From: Seriola aureovittata
Taxonomy: Eukaryota > Chordata > Actinopteri > Carangiformes > Carangidae
Length of the DNA: 64,000 nt
Reading direction: 5' to 3'
Assembly (NCBI RefSeq): GCF_021018895.1
Contig: NC_079382.1
Span: 23,240,001-23,304,000 of the forward strand
Numbering within the stretch: position 1 is the stretch's first letter; each line of letters begins with the position of its first letter. The notes beneath the pieces are model-generated. The model worked only from the letters and a program-made list of their open reading frames with translations, was not told the origin of the DNA and made no database searches. Positions 26,654 through 38,489 of the stretch are shown in pieces. Made by a program: the position numbers and the translations under genes.

Positions 26654-27117
26654 ATTGACCATAAACTGACAAATGTGAACCAATGTTTAAAAAGGGGAAT
26701 GAGAAAACATGAACAGAATGAGCAGGAGTCAAGTCACGTTTGGGGTTTCATCTGATTCACTGTAGTTCTGTTACTGTCACATTAACGGTGATTTACTTCC
26801 ATGTGTAATAAGATAATCAATAAGAGAGTCGTCTGCTCAGAGGTTCAATCAGTCAGACACTTTTTGCAAATGGAGGAGCAAACAACCAGTTTTATGTTTG
26901 TTTCATCAGGAGGAGAACAGCGCCCTCTTATGGTTTCCCAGAAGTAGAAATATAAGACATAGAACCTGAAGCAGACATATTTACAATGAGTCATATCCTG
27001 TTTCTCCACTGCTGCCAGTTATTTAAACAGCTGAGCAATAAAACTGGGTAAAAACAAACTTGTTAGTTCATGACATCACACCATCATCTTCTTCTGCGGT
27101 GACGGCCGCAGGAAGCG
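26654..27117. other. region downstream of nsl1
   Basis: Probably nsl1 3' UTR and flank. No other feature recognised. Confidence 0.4.
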
Positions 27118-28296
27118 TCACTCCGGTTCACCCTCTCCCGCGGGGCAGTCTGGTTTCTTGGCGAGGGGCACGTAGCAGTCTGTGGCCGCCGCCTCTTCCA
27201 CGGCTCTCTTGATTGGCTGCTTGTTCCTTTCCGCAGCTCCCGCGGCGGGCAGCGGAGCGTCCGATTGGCCGTTGTAGCCGAACACTTCCCTGTGGATCTC
27301 CAGAGTGGCGTGACTCGGCTTCATGTTGAGGATCTCGCAGAGGCCTTCAGCTTGTTTCTGCAGAGTGTTGATCGACTGCAGAGAAAAAAAAAAACGTGTC
27401 AATAAAGTTTTTACACATAGATCCATTTAATGCTCATTAAACTGACAGGTCACCTTGATAACCTGGATGGCCTGTTTCACCATCCCAGGAGCTGCTGCTG
27501 ACAAATCACCCATGATGCTCTCTGGTGAAACAAACACACAACACGTTCAAATCATCAGATTTTCCACATGGCTAATAATTAGCTTCGTTAGCTTTACTGG
27601 CCTCCAAAGCAATCAGGACATAGATGCATCAGTGCAGGACACTTGTAATATTGATGTTCATGTGTGTCACAATATGGAAAATATTTAGAATCACAAAATC
27701 AATGATGTTTCAGTCTCATGCATTACAGTAAATCAGACAGAACTCCGTTTAAAAACCTGCAGATCTACTTTGGGATTTTCCCCAAACATCAGCTGGACGG
27801 AGGGAAACCACAGGAATAATGTGTTCACGTGCAGTTCGATAATTGTGGACCGCTGCATCGTGTCCAGAACCTGCTGCTACCTGTTTACAGTCTGTTCAAG
27901 TCGACTGAAACTCACAAGGTGAACAAAGAGCACTGATGCATTTAGGCATTTCAGTTCAGGGAGGGCGAAACTTTCAAATGCTCGGGTTAAAGAGAAGTAG
28001 TTCTTCCTGATTATATGAAAGCAAGAAACTGTCCGGTGTAAACTGCACTGTAGATGTGTGTGTACACACAGGAGTGAGTATACAGCATTTCAAACACTGC
28101 CTCAAACCGCAGGGAAATATAAGATATAACACGGTTTTCTCACTCAGGAAATAATTGTGTTATTTTATAAATCATAGTGATGATAGTCGCAGTCACTGGC
28201 AGAACATTTTCCTGTTGATGTCTCCAAATTCTCAAATGTTTTTTTCTTCAATCATCTTTTATAGAAGACCAGAGAAAACTAAAACACCCAAATTAA

Positions 28297-28328
<32 letters not shown>

Positions 28329-30038
28329 AACTCATCAGAGATGCAGTAACTACCTTGATCAGGGTCTTTGAACACCTCTTGAGGTTTGACTGCATGTTCA
28401 TACAGCCCCTGAAAAACAGACAGAACAGCACAGAGCAGCAGATGTTAAAAGGACAAATCAGCTCTGGACGGTTCCTTTACAGTGATGCATGTTCTTTTTC
28501 AGTTGTATTTATTTTATACATTTATATGTGTGTTTTTCCCTTTTTTTGCACAAATAGATAAAGTGAAACTTGTAATAATGCGATGAAATCCACTGAGGGT
28601 AACATGTAATTATAGACTTCAGTCACAAAATTCTATATTTTACATCAGTAATAATACGTGTGATCCAGACATTGATTTCTCAGACTGGACATCAATTTAT
28701 GAAATCTGCTTTTTAATCCCTATGTATGCGTTTAGTGCAGCAGTCTGTGATCCTGCCCCCCCCCCCACCAACTGACTCTGACACCCACCATGAGTTTCCG
28801 TTCAGCCTTGAGGGAATGGACCACATGTGGAAGGATCTGTCTCGGGTACGTACGGCGCCTCCTGGTGGTCTCAACGATGGTGTCATCCAGGAGGCTTCCC
28901 AGATCGACGTCCTCATCCTCTGCTCAGTGTGACAGCGGAGACAGAAACTGTAGTTTATTAAACGGGCTGATGGAAACAGGTCGTATGGAGTTTGAGAGGA
29001 GAAAGTGACTCACCTTCAACATCAGGCGCCTCCTCCCAGGGATGTCCATTCACCAACACGTTCTCCTGAACTGCCGCCTCAAAGTTCTGCACAGATACAG
29101 AGACTGATCACTACTGAACACACGTCCGTCAAACTGCACAAACACAGCATCACAAATACAGCACATTTACCTCATAAACTGCTACTGAAGGAACCATTTT
29201 CTAATTTTATCATAGATGAATCTGTGGATTCCTTTAAGGCCCAATGTGATGTCAAAGTGATTTGTTTTACATATTCACTTTACTATCACAAAGAAAAGCA
29301 GCAAATTCTCAGATTTCAGATGATGGTTCTGAGGAGTCTTTGGTTCATCTTGCTCCAAAATGACTTAAAATAGTTGCAAACTCTTTTTCTGTCCATGAAG
29401 TTTTGATTAAGTGCCTTAACATTTTGACTCTACTCATTCCCATTTGCTTAACCCAATATTCACAGTAGGGATGTAAATCATATGCTGCTTTATTCTGATG
29501 CAGACTGCTGGTAGATTTTAGCCTGAATGTCTGTTAGCTTAAATGATTTTAAATAAATAAATGTTGCTGTCCTCATATCATCTCTAAGCCGAAAGTATTA
29601 TTCCATCTCAACAAATACCTGAAAGGCCTTAAATGTTGTTTTTGCTGGAGTGTGTGGATGTTAGCAGCTAAACAAACACTAAATACGAGATTTTACGAAC
29701 GGGATTTGGTGTAATTTCACAGACGGTTCTGCGCATAAAAACAACGTTTAGCGGTTTGTTGATACTGGACAGGAACAGTTCAGTTGTCCCTGAGATATTT
29801 AAAATGACAGTTAGAGACATTAAGATGTAAACGGTTGGTGTTGACTCACCGCCAGCAGCTCCTCCAGTAAAACTCGCTTCGTGTCCTCGGTAATTTCCGT
29901 CTGTCCTCGGAGAGCCGACTTCAGAATGTCTTTGTATTTATTCATCTGCCCGACGACTTGTTTCTTCGACCTTATCTGAACTCTGTATTCTTGGTTTGTC
30001 TCATCACTAGACGAGCTTTCAGTCTCCACGGTTGCCAT
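27118..30038 (-). CDS. nsl1: NSL1, kinetochore MIS12 complex subunit
   Basis: Six coding exons whose phases close: 29850-30038, 29014-29086, 28789-28919, 28354-28408, 27454-27521 and 27118-27375, total 257 aa (human about 281). The start is the ATG at 30038; the frame extends upstream without another ATG. Conserved segments in order are YRVQIRSKK (exon 1), FEAAVQENVLVNGHPWEEA (exon 2), YPRQILPHVVHSLKAERKLM (exon 3), YEHAVKPQEVFKDPD (exon 4), the helical exon 5, and EILNMKPSHATLEIHREVF (exon 6). The protein is one of four MIS12-complex subunits that link CENP-C/centromeric chromatin to the NDC80 complex. The tail is Lys/Glu-rich and carries no obvious further motif. It shares a 211-bp intergenic interval with tatdn3, head to head. 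Membership rests on motif order plus synteny with batf3 and tatdn3. Confidence 0.9.
28301..28328. repeat. (GT)n microsatellite in an nsl1 intron
   Basis: About 14 GT units, roughly 25 bp from exon 4. Confidence 0.9.
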
Positions 30039-30249
30039 TTTTACCGCCAACTGTGTTTATATATTTTTAAACCGGAATTGAGCTTCTAACTTCCGTGTCC
30101 GCCTGCTAAATTCGCCCCCCCCGAACAACACCGCTGGCATCGCAGAACCGTTCCACCCGGATGTTAGCTGTGCATCGACAGACGAAATCAGCAAATTTTA
30201 CAGCTTTTCTACATTATTTCTGTCTTATCTTTTATTATTTTGATTTTAA
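30039..30249. promoter_or_regulatory. bidirectional nsl1/tatdn3 promoter interval
   Basis: Only 211 bp separate the nsl1 ATG (minus) and the tatdn3 ATG (plus). ETS-like cores are visible (ACCGGAAT near 30071, CACCCGGATG near 30156, ACTTCCGT near 30090) with no TATA box, as expected for a housekeeping divergent promoter. Confidence 0.7.
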
Positions 30250-30666
30250 ATGGAACATGGTTTCGTTGACTGTCACTGTCACATATCAGCTCGTGAGTTT
30301 GAAGAGGTAGGCTCTCAAATAAGCCTGTACACATGACTAGCACTAAGCTAGCTAATATAAACAACACGAAAAACGTATATGTAAAAGTATGTCGCCCAGT
30401 TAATATCACAAATATTCATTTTAGCTTTTAAAAGATATGTGCACACTACAAATAATACAGTCATATTACAGTTGATATTTACAAGTTTTCATGCACATTT
30501 AGTTCTGTTTATTTCACTGCTGCAGTTTTTCTTTCTTTGCAGGATCTGGAGGATGTGATCCAGAGGACCAGAGAGGTCAGTTACAACTTACTGAACATAC
30601 ACTGTAACAGGGACTTCAACTTAGAGATATGTTATAGTTAATACATGTATATATTTCATAGCTGCT

Positions 30667-30718
<52 letters not shown>

Positions 30719-32179
30719 GTGTGTGTGTGTGTGTAGGCCGGGGTAAAGACTCTGATTGCAGTTACAGAAGAAGTCGGGGAGTTTAACAGAGTTCTGCAGC
30801 TGCAGCAAAGGTGTGTGTATCTTCAGTGTTATGTAATCAGTGTTATGTAATCATGTATCAGTAATCTTTCAATGATCGAGTCCACTTTAAAACACAGCAG
30901 GGTCTGAGTTAGCCTCTAAGCGACATCTTCTTAATCTCAGCATTACATTTTCTACCTGATCAAATTCCTTGTTGGCGTCGGTGAGGCTGCATCATTCATT
31001 TTTGCCGTTTAACCCATGCGTTAAAAGTAGTCTCTTGGTCTTAGGACATATATATAGTGTCTGTCTCATAAACTCATATCATGTAGTATCTTATATTTAT
31101 AGTCTGCTGATGTCATCAGCTTCTCAGTTAGAACGCAGGAAGTTCTGATGCAGCAAATACATAAAAAAGACAAGTTATAAACCTTATAAGATAATGTGAT
31201 TTAACGGGGTTAGAGAGTTCATTAAGTACAGAACCTTTTCTCTTATGTAACTCATGCACAACGTATATAGTAAATGTGTTGACATTGTCTCATACAGCTG
31301 CTCTCAGCTGGAAGGCCTCATGGTTATTATTCTGGGTGTTTCTTCTCTCACAGCTATCCAGATCTGGTGGCTCCATGTTTCGGGATCCATCCGCTGCAGG
31401 GCGGTGGGGGGCCGGAGCAGTGCAGCGTGAAGCCTCAGGTAGTAAAACATGCGACACCACATCCGTCCTTTGATTATTTTACTTTAGTGATTCTGAGAAA
31501 GTGAGGAGAGAAACAGTATCCAGGCTGCTCAGTGGTGTCCCAGCTGAGGAAAACAGTGTGAGGGAGGCTGTTCCTGAGGACTCTGGAGGGGATGAAGGCG
31601 TATTTATTATTTTTCAAGCCATTATTTAAGGAACTAAATTCACATACAGTTGTTTATACACGTATCACAACAGAGACCCTGGACTTTGATGTAAAAATAA
31701 GGGTAAAGTTTCCTCATAATTTTCACAAAATAAACTTTGGTCTCAGGTGACGTTGTGATCTGCTTCAGGGTTTCATGTTTCATCTTTGGCAGCAGACTGA
31801 AATTGAATGGTTTTCGCTGATTTGATACAGGGCTGTCGGAGGTCAGCTGAGCCAAGATTAACTGGTGTTAATACGACTAATACTTATAACACAAGCTGCT
31901 GTTACACAAGTTCCCACCCGATATGAAAATATTTAGATAGTAGTAATAAATTCAGAGGCTTAAAGTGGAGTTTAAAAATCAGCAAAATTTCATCAGATTC
32001 ATCAGAATCAGAAAACTTTAATGATCCTCTCAGGGAAACTGCCTCAATCACAGGAAACCTTGAATGTCTTTAAATGAACTAAATACATGATGCAGGTTGT
32101 AATGTATTTCTCACAGGACCTGGATGCTGCCCTGCCACTGTTCTACAAACACAGAGAGCGTCTCGTTGCTATTGGAGAG

Positions 32180-32230
<51 letters not shown>

Positions 32231-32363
32231 GTCATTGACATCATACATGTACTGTAACCATGAACCATCAAACAGTCCTTCAAAGTGATGAGGCCCAGAC
32301 CGAAGGTCCTCACTCTCAAGGTCCTAAACTCTAATTGGTCCTCACAAAGATTCCATGTGTACA

Positions 32364-32451
<88 letters not shown>

Positions 32452-32602
32452 TGGCTGCTAATAAATCCTAACTTTAATGTGACTTCTGGAAAAGCAAAAA
32501 GGATTAAACTTCTTAAAACTCTCAGCTAACCTCTTTAATCCTCTTTGTTAGGAAAAGTTAATGATCACAGTCTTTCTCATGCACTCATACGTACACACAC
32601 AC

Positions 32603-32650
<48 letters not shown>

Positions 32651-35600
32651 CATCCAGTCTTTAATGCCTGGAGCCCTGTAGATCCTCCTGTGTGGGGAAT
32701 GTGTCTAAGTCAACAGTCCCAGACTCCTGTTTCCATAACCGTTATATTTGTAGATTAGGTTGGAGGCTCAGCGAGGTCCGGCCCTGAACACACTGAACGC
32801 ATTTCATTCATCCACAGTGTGAGACTAGAACCACTTTCCCACATGCAGTTTACCTGCTTAAGAAAAAGTCTCTAAATTTAGCTACAAATGCGCTAAGGCT
32901 ACGTTCACACTACTACATATTAGTTTGAAAACACATCTGTTTTGTTATGTTTCCTCCTCACACAGACTTTCAGAAACTCTGCTGGCCTCGTTTTATTTTG
33001 AAAACTCGGGTTGTTTTATTTTGAAAACTCTGGGGTTGTGTTGTTGTGTGGACGGACAGAAACTGAGACCTTTGGAAACGATGACGCAGGTGAATGGTCA
33101 TGTATGTATTTTCAGGTGTGTTAGTCTGGAGAGAGATTGCTCTTGTTTTAAAATGAAAACGTATGTGTGGTCGTAACACTTCCTGTAAACACCCCCTAAT
33201 TGCAACAGCCAATGGGGAAACTCCATCAGTCAGTCAGTCAGTCAGTCAGTCAGTCACAGACATACAGAGCTCCAGTACTTGAATTTAAATGTTTGTTTTA
33301 TTGTCTGTGCATTGAAAGAACTTGGTCTCAGTTTTGTAAAAATAGATATTTAAAAGGAAATTGTTCAAATGTTTTGTTGTTATTTCATCGCAGGAAATGT
33401 TAAAAACTTGTTAATCTTCCGCCACATTTCCAGTGGCTTAGCTGAGTCCTCTGTTTCTTTCACAAGTCACATGTTTTCTCTCCATGTTCTGAGAGAATTC
33501 AGTGTCTTCCAGCATTTGAACATGTTGTCATTGTCAAACCGGCCTGTGGCGGCTGGGACTTCATGAGTTCACTTGTTTTTGGTTGCAGATCGGTTTAGAC
33601 TTCACGCCGTGGTGTGCTCCCACGCAGCAGGACAGAGACGACCAGGTGACCGTCTTCATCAAACAGCTGCACGTCGCCAAGGAGCTGGAGCTTCCTGTGT
33701 GAGTGCCATAGAAGAAGATAGAAGAAGATAGAATAGAGCCTAGCTGTGCACGCTGCAGTGATTGTTCAGCGTAGTTCTTTTCATACACCTGTTCAAAAGG
33801 TCTGTTTTTATTTTGTTAATATCAGCACAGCAGAATGGCTCCTTTTCATCTACAAGTTAAACTTTATAGATTTTCTTTCTCCAGGTTCAGATGTTTTATT
33901 AGTGTTTGTCAAAAGGACAGAAATATGTAGACGGATTCATTCATACACAACATAAACCCATGAAGCTGCAGCTGTACTGTAGCTTCTGTACAAGCCAAGC
34001 CGCCGGTCCCCAACCTGCGGGCCGACACATCATTTGCAAAACAGAACAATTTTGGTCAAAAGTTGTATTTATGAAACAAAAAATAAAAATGTTTTTAAAT
34101 GATGATTTAAAAACGTATAAAATGGAAAAACTCCAAACATTTCCTTACATCCATTTTAATTTCTCTCATGTTTAGACCTATCACTGTGATGAGCCGGCTG
34201 AACCGCTGGTTAGAAACAGGAAGGAGTAAAAGGAGAGAGTCAAGATTATCTTTGAAATAAGACGAGCTCTGAGAAAGCATTGGGCCTCTGGTATTTGACC
34301 TCTGTGTGGTTACGCCGTCGGACGTGGCCCACAAACATTTTTTAAATTTTTAAGTGGGCCCTGAGCTAGAAAAGGTTAGGAACCACTGAGCTGAGCTAAA
34401 GCTGCAAGTGATGACTGTCCTGCTGCTGAACCACGAGCTTGGCTTGACTTCATCTGAACCCGGTTTGCATAGAGGCACGTGATCACACAGAAGTTCAATA
34501 CAAACACTCAGTGTCCAGCTGGCGTCCATGAGTAGGTCATGACTCCTGTCAAACAGAACATCACAGAGGAAAACATTTACATGTGAAAATCAGCCATTGG
34601 AATCAGTGAAAAACAGTTTTGTTCTTACTTCCTGTTTCACTGTTTTCTGCGCAGGAACGTCCACTCACGATCAGCTGCTAAGGTCACTATAGAGACCATG
34701 AGAGAACAAGGTGGGTGTCTCTCCTCTGTCTCAGCTACAGCACACACAGCTGCAGAACGAACAGCTGGCAGCTATGACTTCCTCTTTTCCCTCAGGTATC
34801 AGCCGCGCTCTGCTTCATAACTTTGCGGGGAAGCCCTCGGTCGCTCTGGAAGGCGTGAAGGCCGGTTACCTGTTCTCCTTCCCACCTGCTGTCTGCAGGA
34901 ACCAACAGGTAAGTGTGACCTCACACTTCAGCAAGAAAACAAATGAACAAGAGTGTAAAGCCATTTTGAGAGAGTCTTATTATATAGTGATGTTCACCTC
35001 TCTGGGAAAACTCTGCGTGTTAATGTGTGTGTGTGTAATGAATGAATGAGTTGACTGGTTTTCATCATGAGGGTGTTTGGTCCCACATGATCCGCTCGTG
35101 CGACTGAAACAGCTTTGTGTGCACATTTTTGCTAAATCTATAAAACGTAAACTGAACTTTGGTCGATGTGCAGTCACATAAAATATACAGATGAAGGACA
35201 GTATGTTCCCACTGTCATGTGGTGCACTATGGGTAAAAAAAACCCCCACACACCTGCTCATAGAATAAACACTGGGAATTGAAAGTAATGTATGGTAGCA
35301 GGAAAGTCAGAGTAACGGTGGTGGTAACCATAGTAACATCATAAGTTATAAGCTAGTGTCCTAATTCAGGGGCCAGATCCTGGATACTGATGCAGGAAAC
35401 ATACTGAATAATAAACTGTATTTATATTAAAAACCATCGTCTCCTCCTGATGTTTCCCAGATTAATGAAGTAAAGAAAATAAGACGTAAAGCTCCACGAT
35501 GAGCAGGAAGTCACATGGTAACATCAGTCAGTTATAATGAGGAAACCACAGTGACAGTTAATTGTAATGTGACCTCAGAGAGAAAAGCTGATCAAGCAGA

Positions 35601-36429
35601 TCCCACTGGAGCACATCTGTCTGGAAACAGACTCTCCTGCACTGGGGCTCGACAAGCACGTGAGTCTCAAACTATTCAACTAAACACAAAGTGCAGCTCC
35701 TCTTCCTGTCTCTGTCCGTCACTTCCTGTCTCTGTCCGTCACTTCCTGTCTCTGACCGTCACTTCCTGTCTCTGTCCCTCACTTCCTGTCTCTGTCCGTC
35801 ACTTACTGTCTCTGACCGTCACTTCCTGTCTCTGTCTGTCACTTCCTGTCTCTGTCCCTCACTTCCTGTCTCTGTCCGTCACTTCCTGTCTCTGACTGTC
35901 ACTTCCCGTCTCTGTCCGTCACTTCCCGTCTCTGACTGTCACTTCCCGTCTCTGTCCGTCACTTCCTGTCTCTGGCCGTCACTTCCTGTCTCTGACCGTC
36001 ACTTCCTGTCTCTGACCGTCACTTCCCGTCTCTGACCGTCACTTCCCGTCTCTGTCCGTCACTTCCCGTCTCTGACCGTCACTTCCCGTCTCTGTCCGTC
36101 ACTTCCTGTCTCTGGCCGTCACTTCCTGTCTCTGACCGTTTCTTCCTGTCTCTGACCGTCACTTCCTGTCTCTGACTGTCACTTCCCGTCTCTGGCCGTC
36201 ACTTCCTGTCTCTGACCGTCACTTCCTGTCTCTGGCCGTCACTTCCTGTCTCTGACCGTCACTTCCTGTCTCTGACCGTCACTTCCTGTCTCTGTCTGTC
36301 TCTCAGGTGAGGAATGAACCCGCTAACATCACTCTGTCCTGCCGGTTCATCGCTGACGTCAAAGGTCTGTCACCTCAAGCTGTTCAAATCATCACTGCAC
36401 AGAACGCACACAGACTCTTCCCCAGGGCC

Positions 36430-36476
<47 letters not shown>

Positions 36477-36525
36477 TCACACACACACACTATCACACAC
36501 ACACACACACACACAGACACATTAA
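30250..36525 (+). CDS. tatdn3: TATDN3, TatD-family metal-dependent hydrolase
   Basis: Ten coding exons close in phase: 30250-30306, 30543-30575, 30737-30810, 31354-31438, 32117-32179, 33589-33698, 34655-34710, 34796-34908, 35579-35659 and 36307-36525, total 296 aa (human about 274). TatD metal-ligand motifs are all present: DCHCH with His9/His11, AIGEIGLDF with Glu104, VHSR with His144, LLHNFAG with His167, and LETDSP with Asp215. TatD enzymes are Mg-dependent DNA exonucleases/endonucleases with a TIM-barrel fold; the role of TATDN3 itself is poorly defined. The family ends soon after the conserved LFPK/R. Here the frame continues about 30 residues of mostly Thr-His into a (CA)n array before TAA at 36523. 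Exon 3 acceptor and exon 5 donor touch microsatellites, and intron 9 is nearly all minisatellite. Confidence 0.92.
30677..30734. repeat. (AT)n/(GT)n tract at the tatdn3 exon 3 acceptor
   Basis: Alternating GT runs directly into TAG and exon 3 (starts 30737), in place of a pyrimidine tract. Confidence 0.95.
32000..32062. repeat. fragment of a LINE/SINE 3' tail
   Basis: TCAGAATCAGAAAACTTTAATGATCC followed by AGGGAAACT resembles the widespread tail TTTATTGATCCC...GGGAAATT. Intronic in tatdn3. Confidence 0.4.
32181..32648. repeat. three (CA)n arrays in tatdn3 intron 5
   Basis: (CA)n at 32181-32228, 32365-32450 and about 32597-32648. The first begins right at the exon 5 donor (GAG|GTACACACAC). 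Confidence 0.93.
33225..33256. repeat. (CAGT)n microsatellite
   Basis: Eight CAGT units, intronic in tatdn3. Confidence 0.9.
34001..34388. mobile_element. hAT-like non-autonomous DNA element
   Basis: The left end CGCCGGTCCCCAACCTGCGG and right end AAAAGGTTAGGAACCACTGAG form imperfect inverted termini of the hAT type (CAGTGGTTCCxAACC). Inside are the typical GGCCC and GTGGCCCACAAA phrases. No transposase. It lies in tatdn3 intron 6. Confidence 0.5.
35701..36300 (+). repeat. 20-bp minisatellite, exactly 30 units
   Basis: Thirty consecutive 20-bp units of ACTTCCTGTCTCTGTCCGTC with no net indel over 600 bp. Variation is restricted mainly to unit positions 6-7 (CT/CC) and 15-18 (TCC/ACC/GCC/ACT/TCT). 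It fills 93% of tatdn3 intron 9 (35660-36306), and the acceptor TCTCTCAG grows out of the last unit. Confidence 0.97.
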
Positions 36526-36600
36526 CACACACACACACACACACACACACACTATCACACACACACACACACACATTAACACACACACGCACAGACACAT

Positions 36601-36652
<52 letters not shown>
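36433..36652. repeat. (CA)n array overlapping the end of tatdn3
   Basis: Interrupted CA repeats with ATTCACAC, CTATCAC and ATTAAC interruptions. The first about 90 bp are within the tatdn3 reading frame and the stop is supplied by CATTAAC. Confidence 0.95.
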
Positions 36653-36932
36653 TTCTGAGGATGGTTTGAAGGTATTTAATGCATAAGTAGCAACACGTTC
36701 AGACTAGATGGATGAAGTGTGAAGACATTAGAAGTCATTAAGATCCAATGTTGAGATACTTCATTCTGGACCAAAGTGACTGACTGACGTTTGGACTCAT
36801 ATTAAATAGATTTTTCAGAAACACAAACCAATCTTCAACACCTTCAACTCATGTGAATGAGCTCGTATTAACAGGTTTATTTTATTATGTCTTATTCTCG
36901 TTGCACAGTTTCACGACTCTGTTTGTGGAAAT

Positions 36933-36938
36933 AATAAA
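36933..36938 (+). terminator. candidate tatdn3 poly(A) signal
   Basis: AATAAA about 410 bp after the stop codon, with GTGTTCAGGTTCATGTTTGT as a possible GU-rich downstream element. Confidence 0.5.
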
Positions 36939-36939
36939 C

Positions 36940-37517
36940 TACTGAAAGTTGCGGTGTGTTCAGGTTCATGTTTGTCAGGCTGCAGCCGTCTACACCAGGT
37001 GAGATTCATCTGGAAGAGAAGAAAGGTGTGAGCTATATTCATATAATCAGAAATAATTTAAATATAGTAAATGACATCACTGCAGATTTTCAAGCTGATT
37101 GTACCACACTGGAGATGTGCACAGATGCTTCCTTTAGTTTCACACCTGTGTTGTAATTGCAGGGGATTCAGTTAAATGAATGGGCTGTTTTTAAAAGAAA
37201 TATTTGCTGCTGCGTTCAAAGACACCTGGGAACTGGCGCTTAGCTTCCACACAACAACAGTGTGGCTGCAGGAAACAGCTAAATTCATCATTTCCATAAA
37301 CATTCTTGTCCACAATAAGAAGTTTGTCTCAGTTCAGTTCTTACACAAGTGCACAATAACTGAAGGAAAGTTTTATCACTTAAAGGCACTAAAATATAAA
37401 AATGTTGATGAATAATGCATCATTATAATTATGAAATACTGCTCTATTTTACCCCCTTCGTTCAGCCCCTCATGAATATGTATAATTATTAACTGTGTTA
37501 ATATTGTTGATGTAAAT
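36940..37517. other. interval between tatdn3 and spata45-like, no gene seen
   Basis: AT-rich, no supported exon. Confidence 0.45.
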
Positions 37518-37784
37518 TCACATGAAAGATTTCGTACAGCTCTCCTCGAAGTGCCGTCTCTCCGGGAGTTTGGCGGGAGGCGGCCGCTCGGTGCAGGCCG
37601 CCCGGCGCTGCTGCGGTGCGGCGGCGGTCAGAGCGGTGAGGAGGACCGGGCTGGTTCGCAGGTGTCTCCGGTAGTGTCGCCTCTCGGTCCTCTCCCAGGA
37701 CTGCCGGGGGTGTCCCTCCACCCGACACCACGTCTCCCTCCGCAGGTTCAGCTCCAGGAGAGCCCGCTCCTCCGGTCCGGACAT
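37518..37784 (-). CDS. spata45: SPATA45-like small protein
   Basis: Single uninterrupted frame of 88 aa with its ATG at 37784, in a local GC-rich patch. The N-terminal half has LNLRRETWCRVE and a W-rich basic stretch SWERTERRHYRRHLRTSP; the C-terminal half has PPAKLPERRHFEES. This WCxVE/RxHxxxHL/PxKLPExxHF pattern fits SPATA45 as I remember it. The position between tatdn3 and flvcr1, on the opposite strand, matches the human location of SPATA45. Function is unknown; the mammalian gene is testis-associated. An intronless frame would differ from the mammalian gene if that has introns. A GC-rich random frame is the alternative, made less likely by synteny. Confidence 0.55.
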   Translation of the reverse strand: MSGPEERALLELNLRRETWCRVEGHPRQSWERTERRHYRRHLRTSPVLLTALTAAAPQQRRAACTERPPPAKLPERRHFEESCTKSFM

Positions 37785-37899
37785 CGCGCTGGTTTTTGGT
37801 GCAGTCTGTTTTTTGTTTTTTTTTGTTTCCGTTTATAAATTATCCAACGTGTAGTCAGTTTGTGATGCTGGCGTTTCCATGGCAACGGGAAACTTGAGG

Positions 37900-38450
37900 A
37901 AGTGCGCCTGTGTCAAAGATCGTCTATGTTATAAAGGATGTGTCACTCTATCTAGAAAGAAGCCACCAGAGCGTCTTCGAATTTGGCACAAACATGAATA
38001 AGGACCCGAGGATGAAATTATTAGAATTTGGTGCTCAAAGGTCAAAGGTCAAGGTCACTGTCACCTCACCAATCACGTTTTTGGCCATAACTCACAAATT
38101 CATACACTTACTATGACACAAAATAACTCAAATGTCTAATTACGCTAAAATGATGACGTGAAGACATTTTATATCCAAAAGGTCAAAGGTCAACTTCACT
38201 GTGACATCATAATGGTCTGTAAAAACAGTGTTGTGACCATATTTCCTGCAACTTTTATCTGATTGGTGGAGGCGTTCAACCATGAGGTGTTAATTCTAGT
38301 GTAAATACAGACTTTAGACTAAAGTGAGTAAAAAATATGCAACATCTCATATATAATGGCGCAAACTCAGATATTTTCAACACATTTATTTATTATAAGT
38401 ACTTAAATAAGTCTGTGGACACTCTATTTTATTGTTCCTGTTTAATGAAA
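37900..38450 (+). repeat. interspersed repeat carrying two DR1 motifs, copy 2
   Basis: Co-linear with 21480-21960. DR1 motifs AGGTCAAAGGTCA lie at 38039-38051 and 38180-38192. No coding content. Confidence 0.7.
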
Positions 38451-38489
38451 AACACTTCCTCCTGTGGAAAAAGTGTTTGTCATGTGACG

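Noticed and set aside
35515..36035. Frames rich in repeated [14 protein letters not shown] units
   Set aside because: Translations of the 20-bp intronic minisatellite; the real tatdn3 exon 9 uses another frame and ends at 35659.
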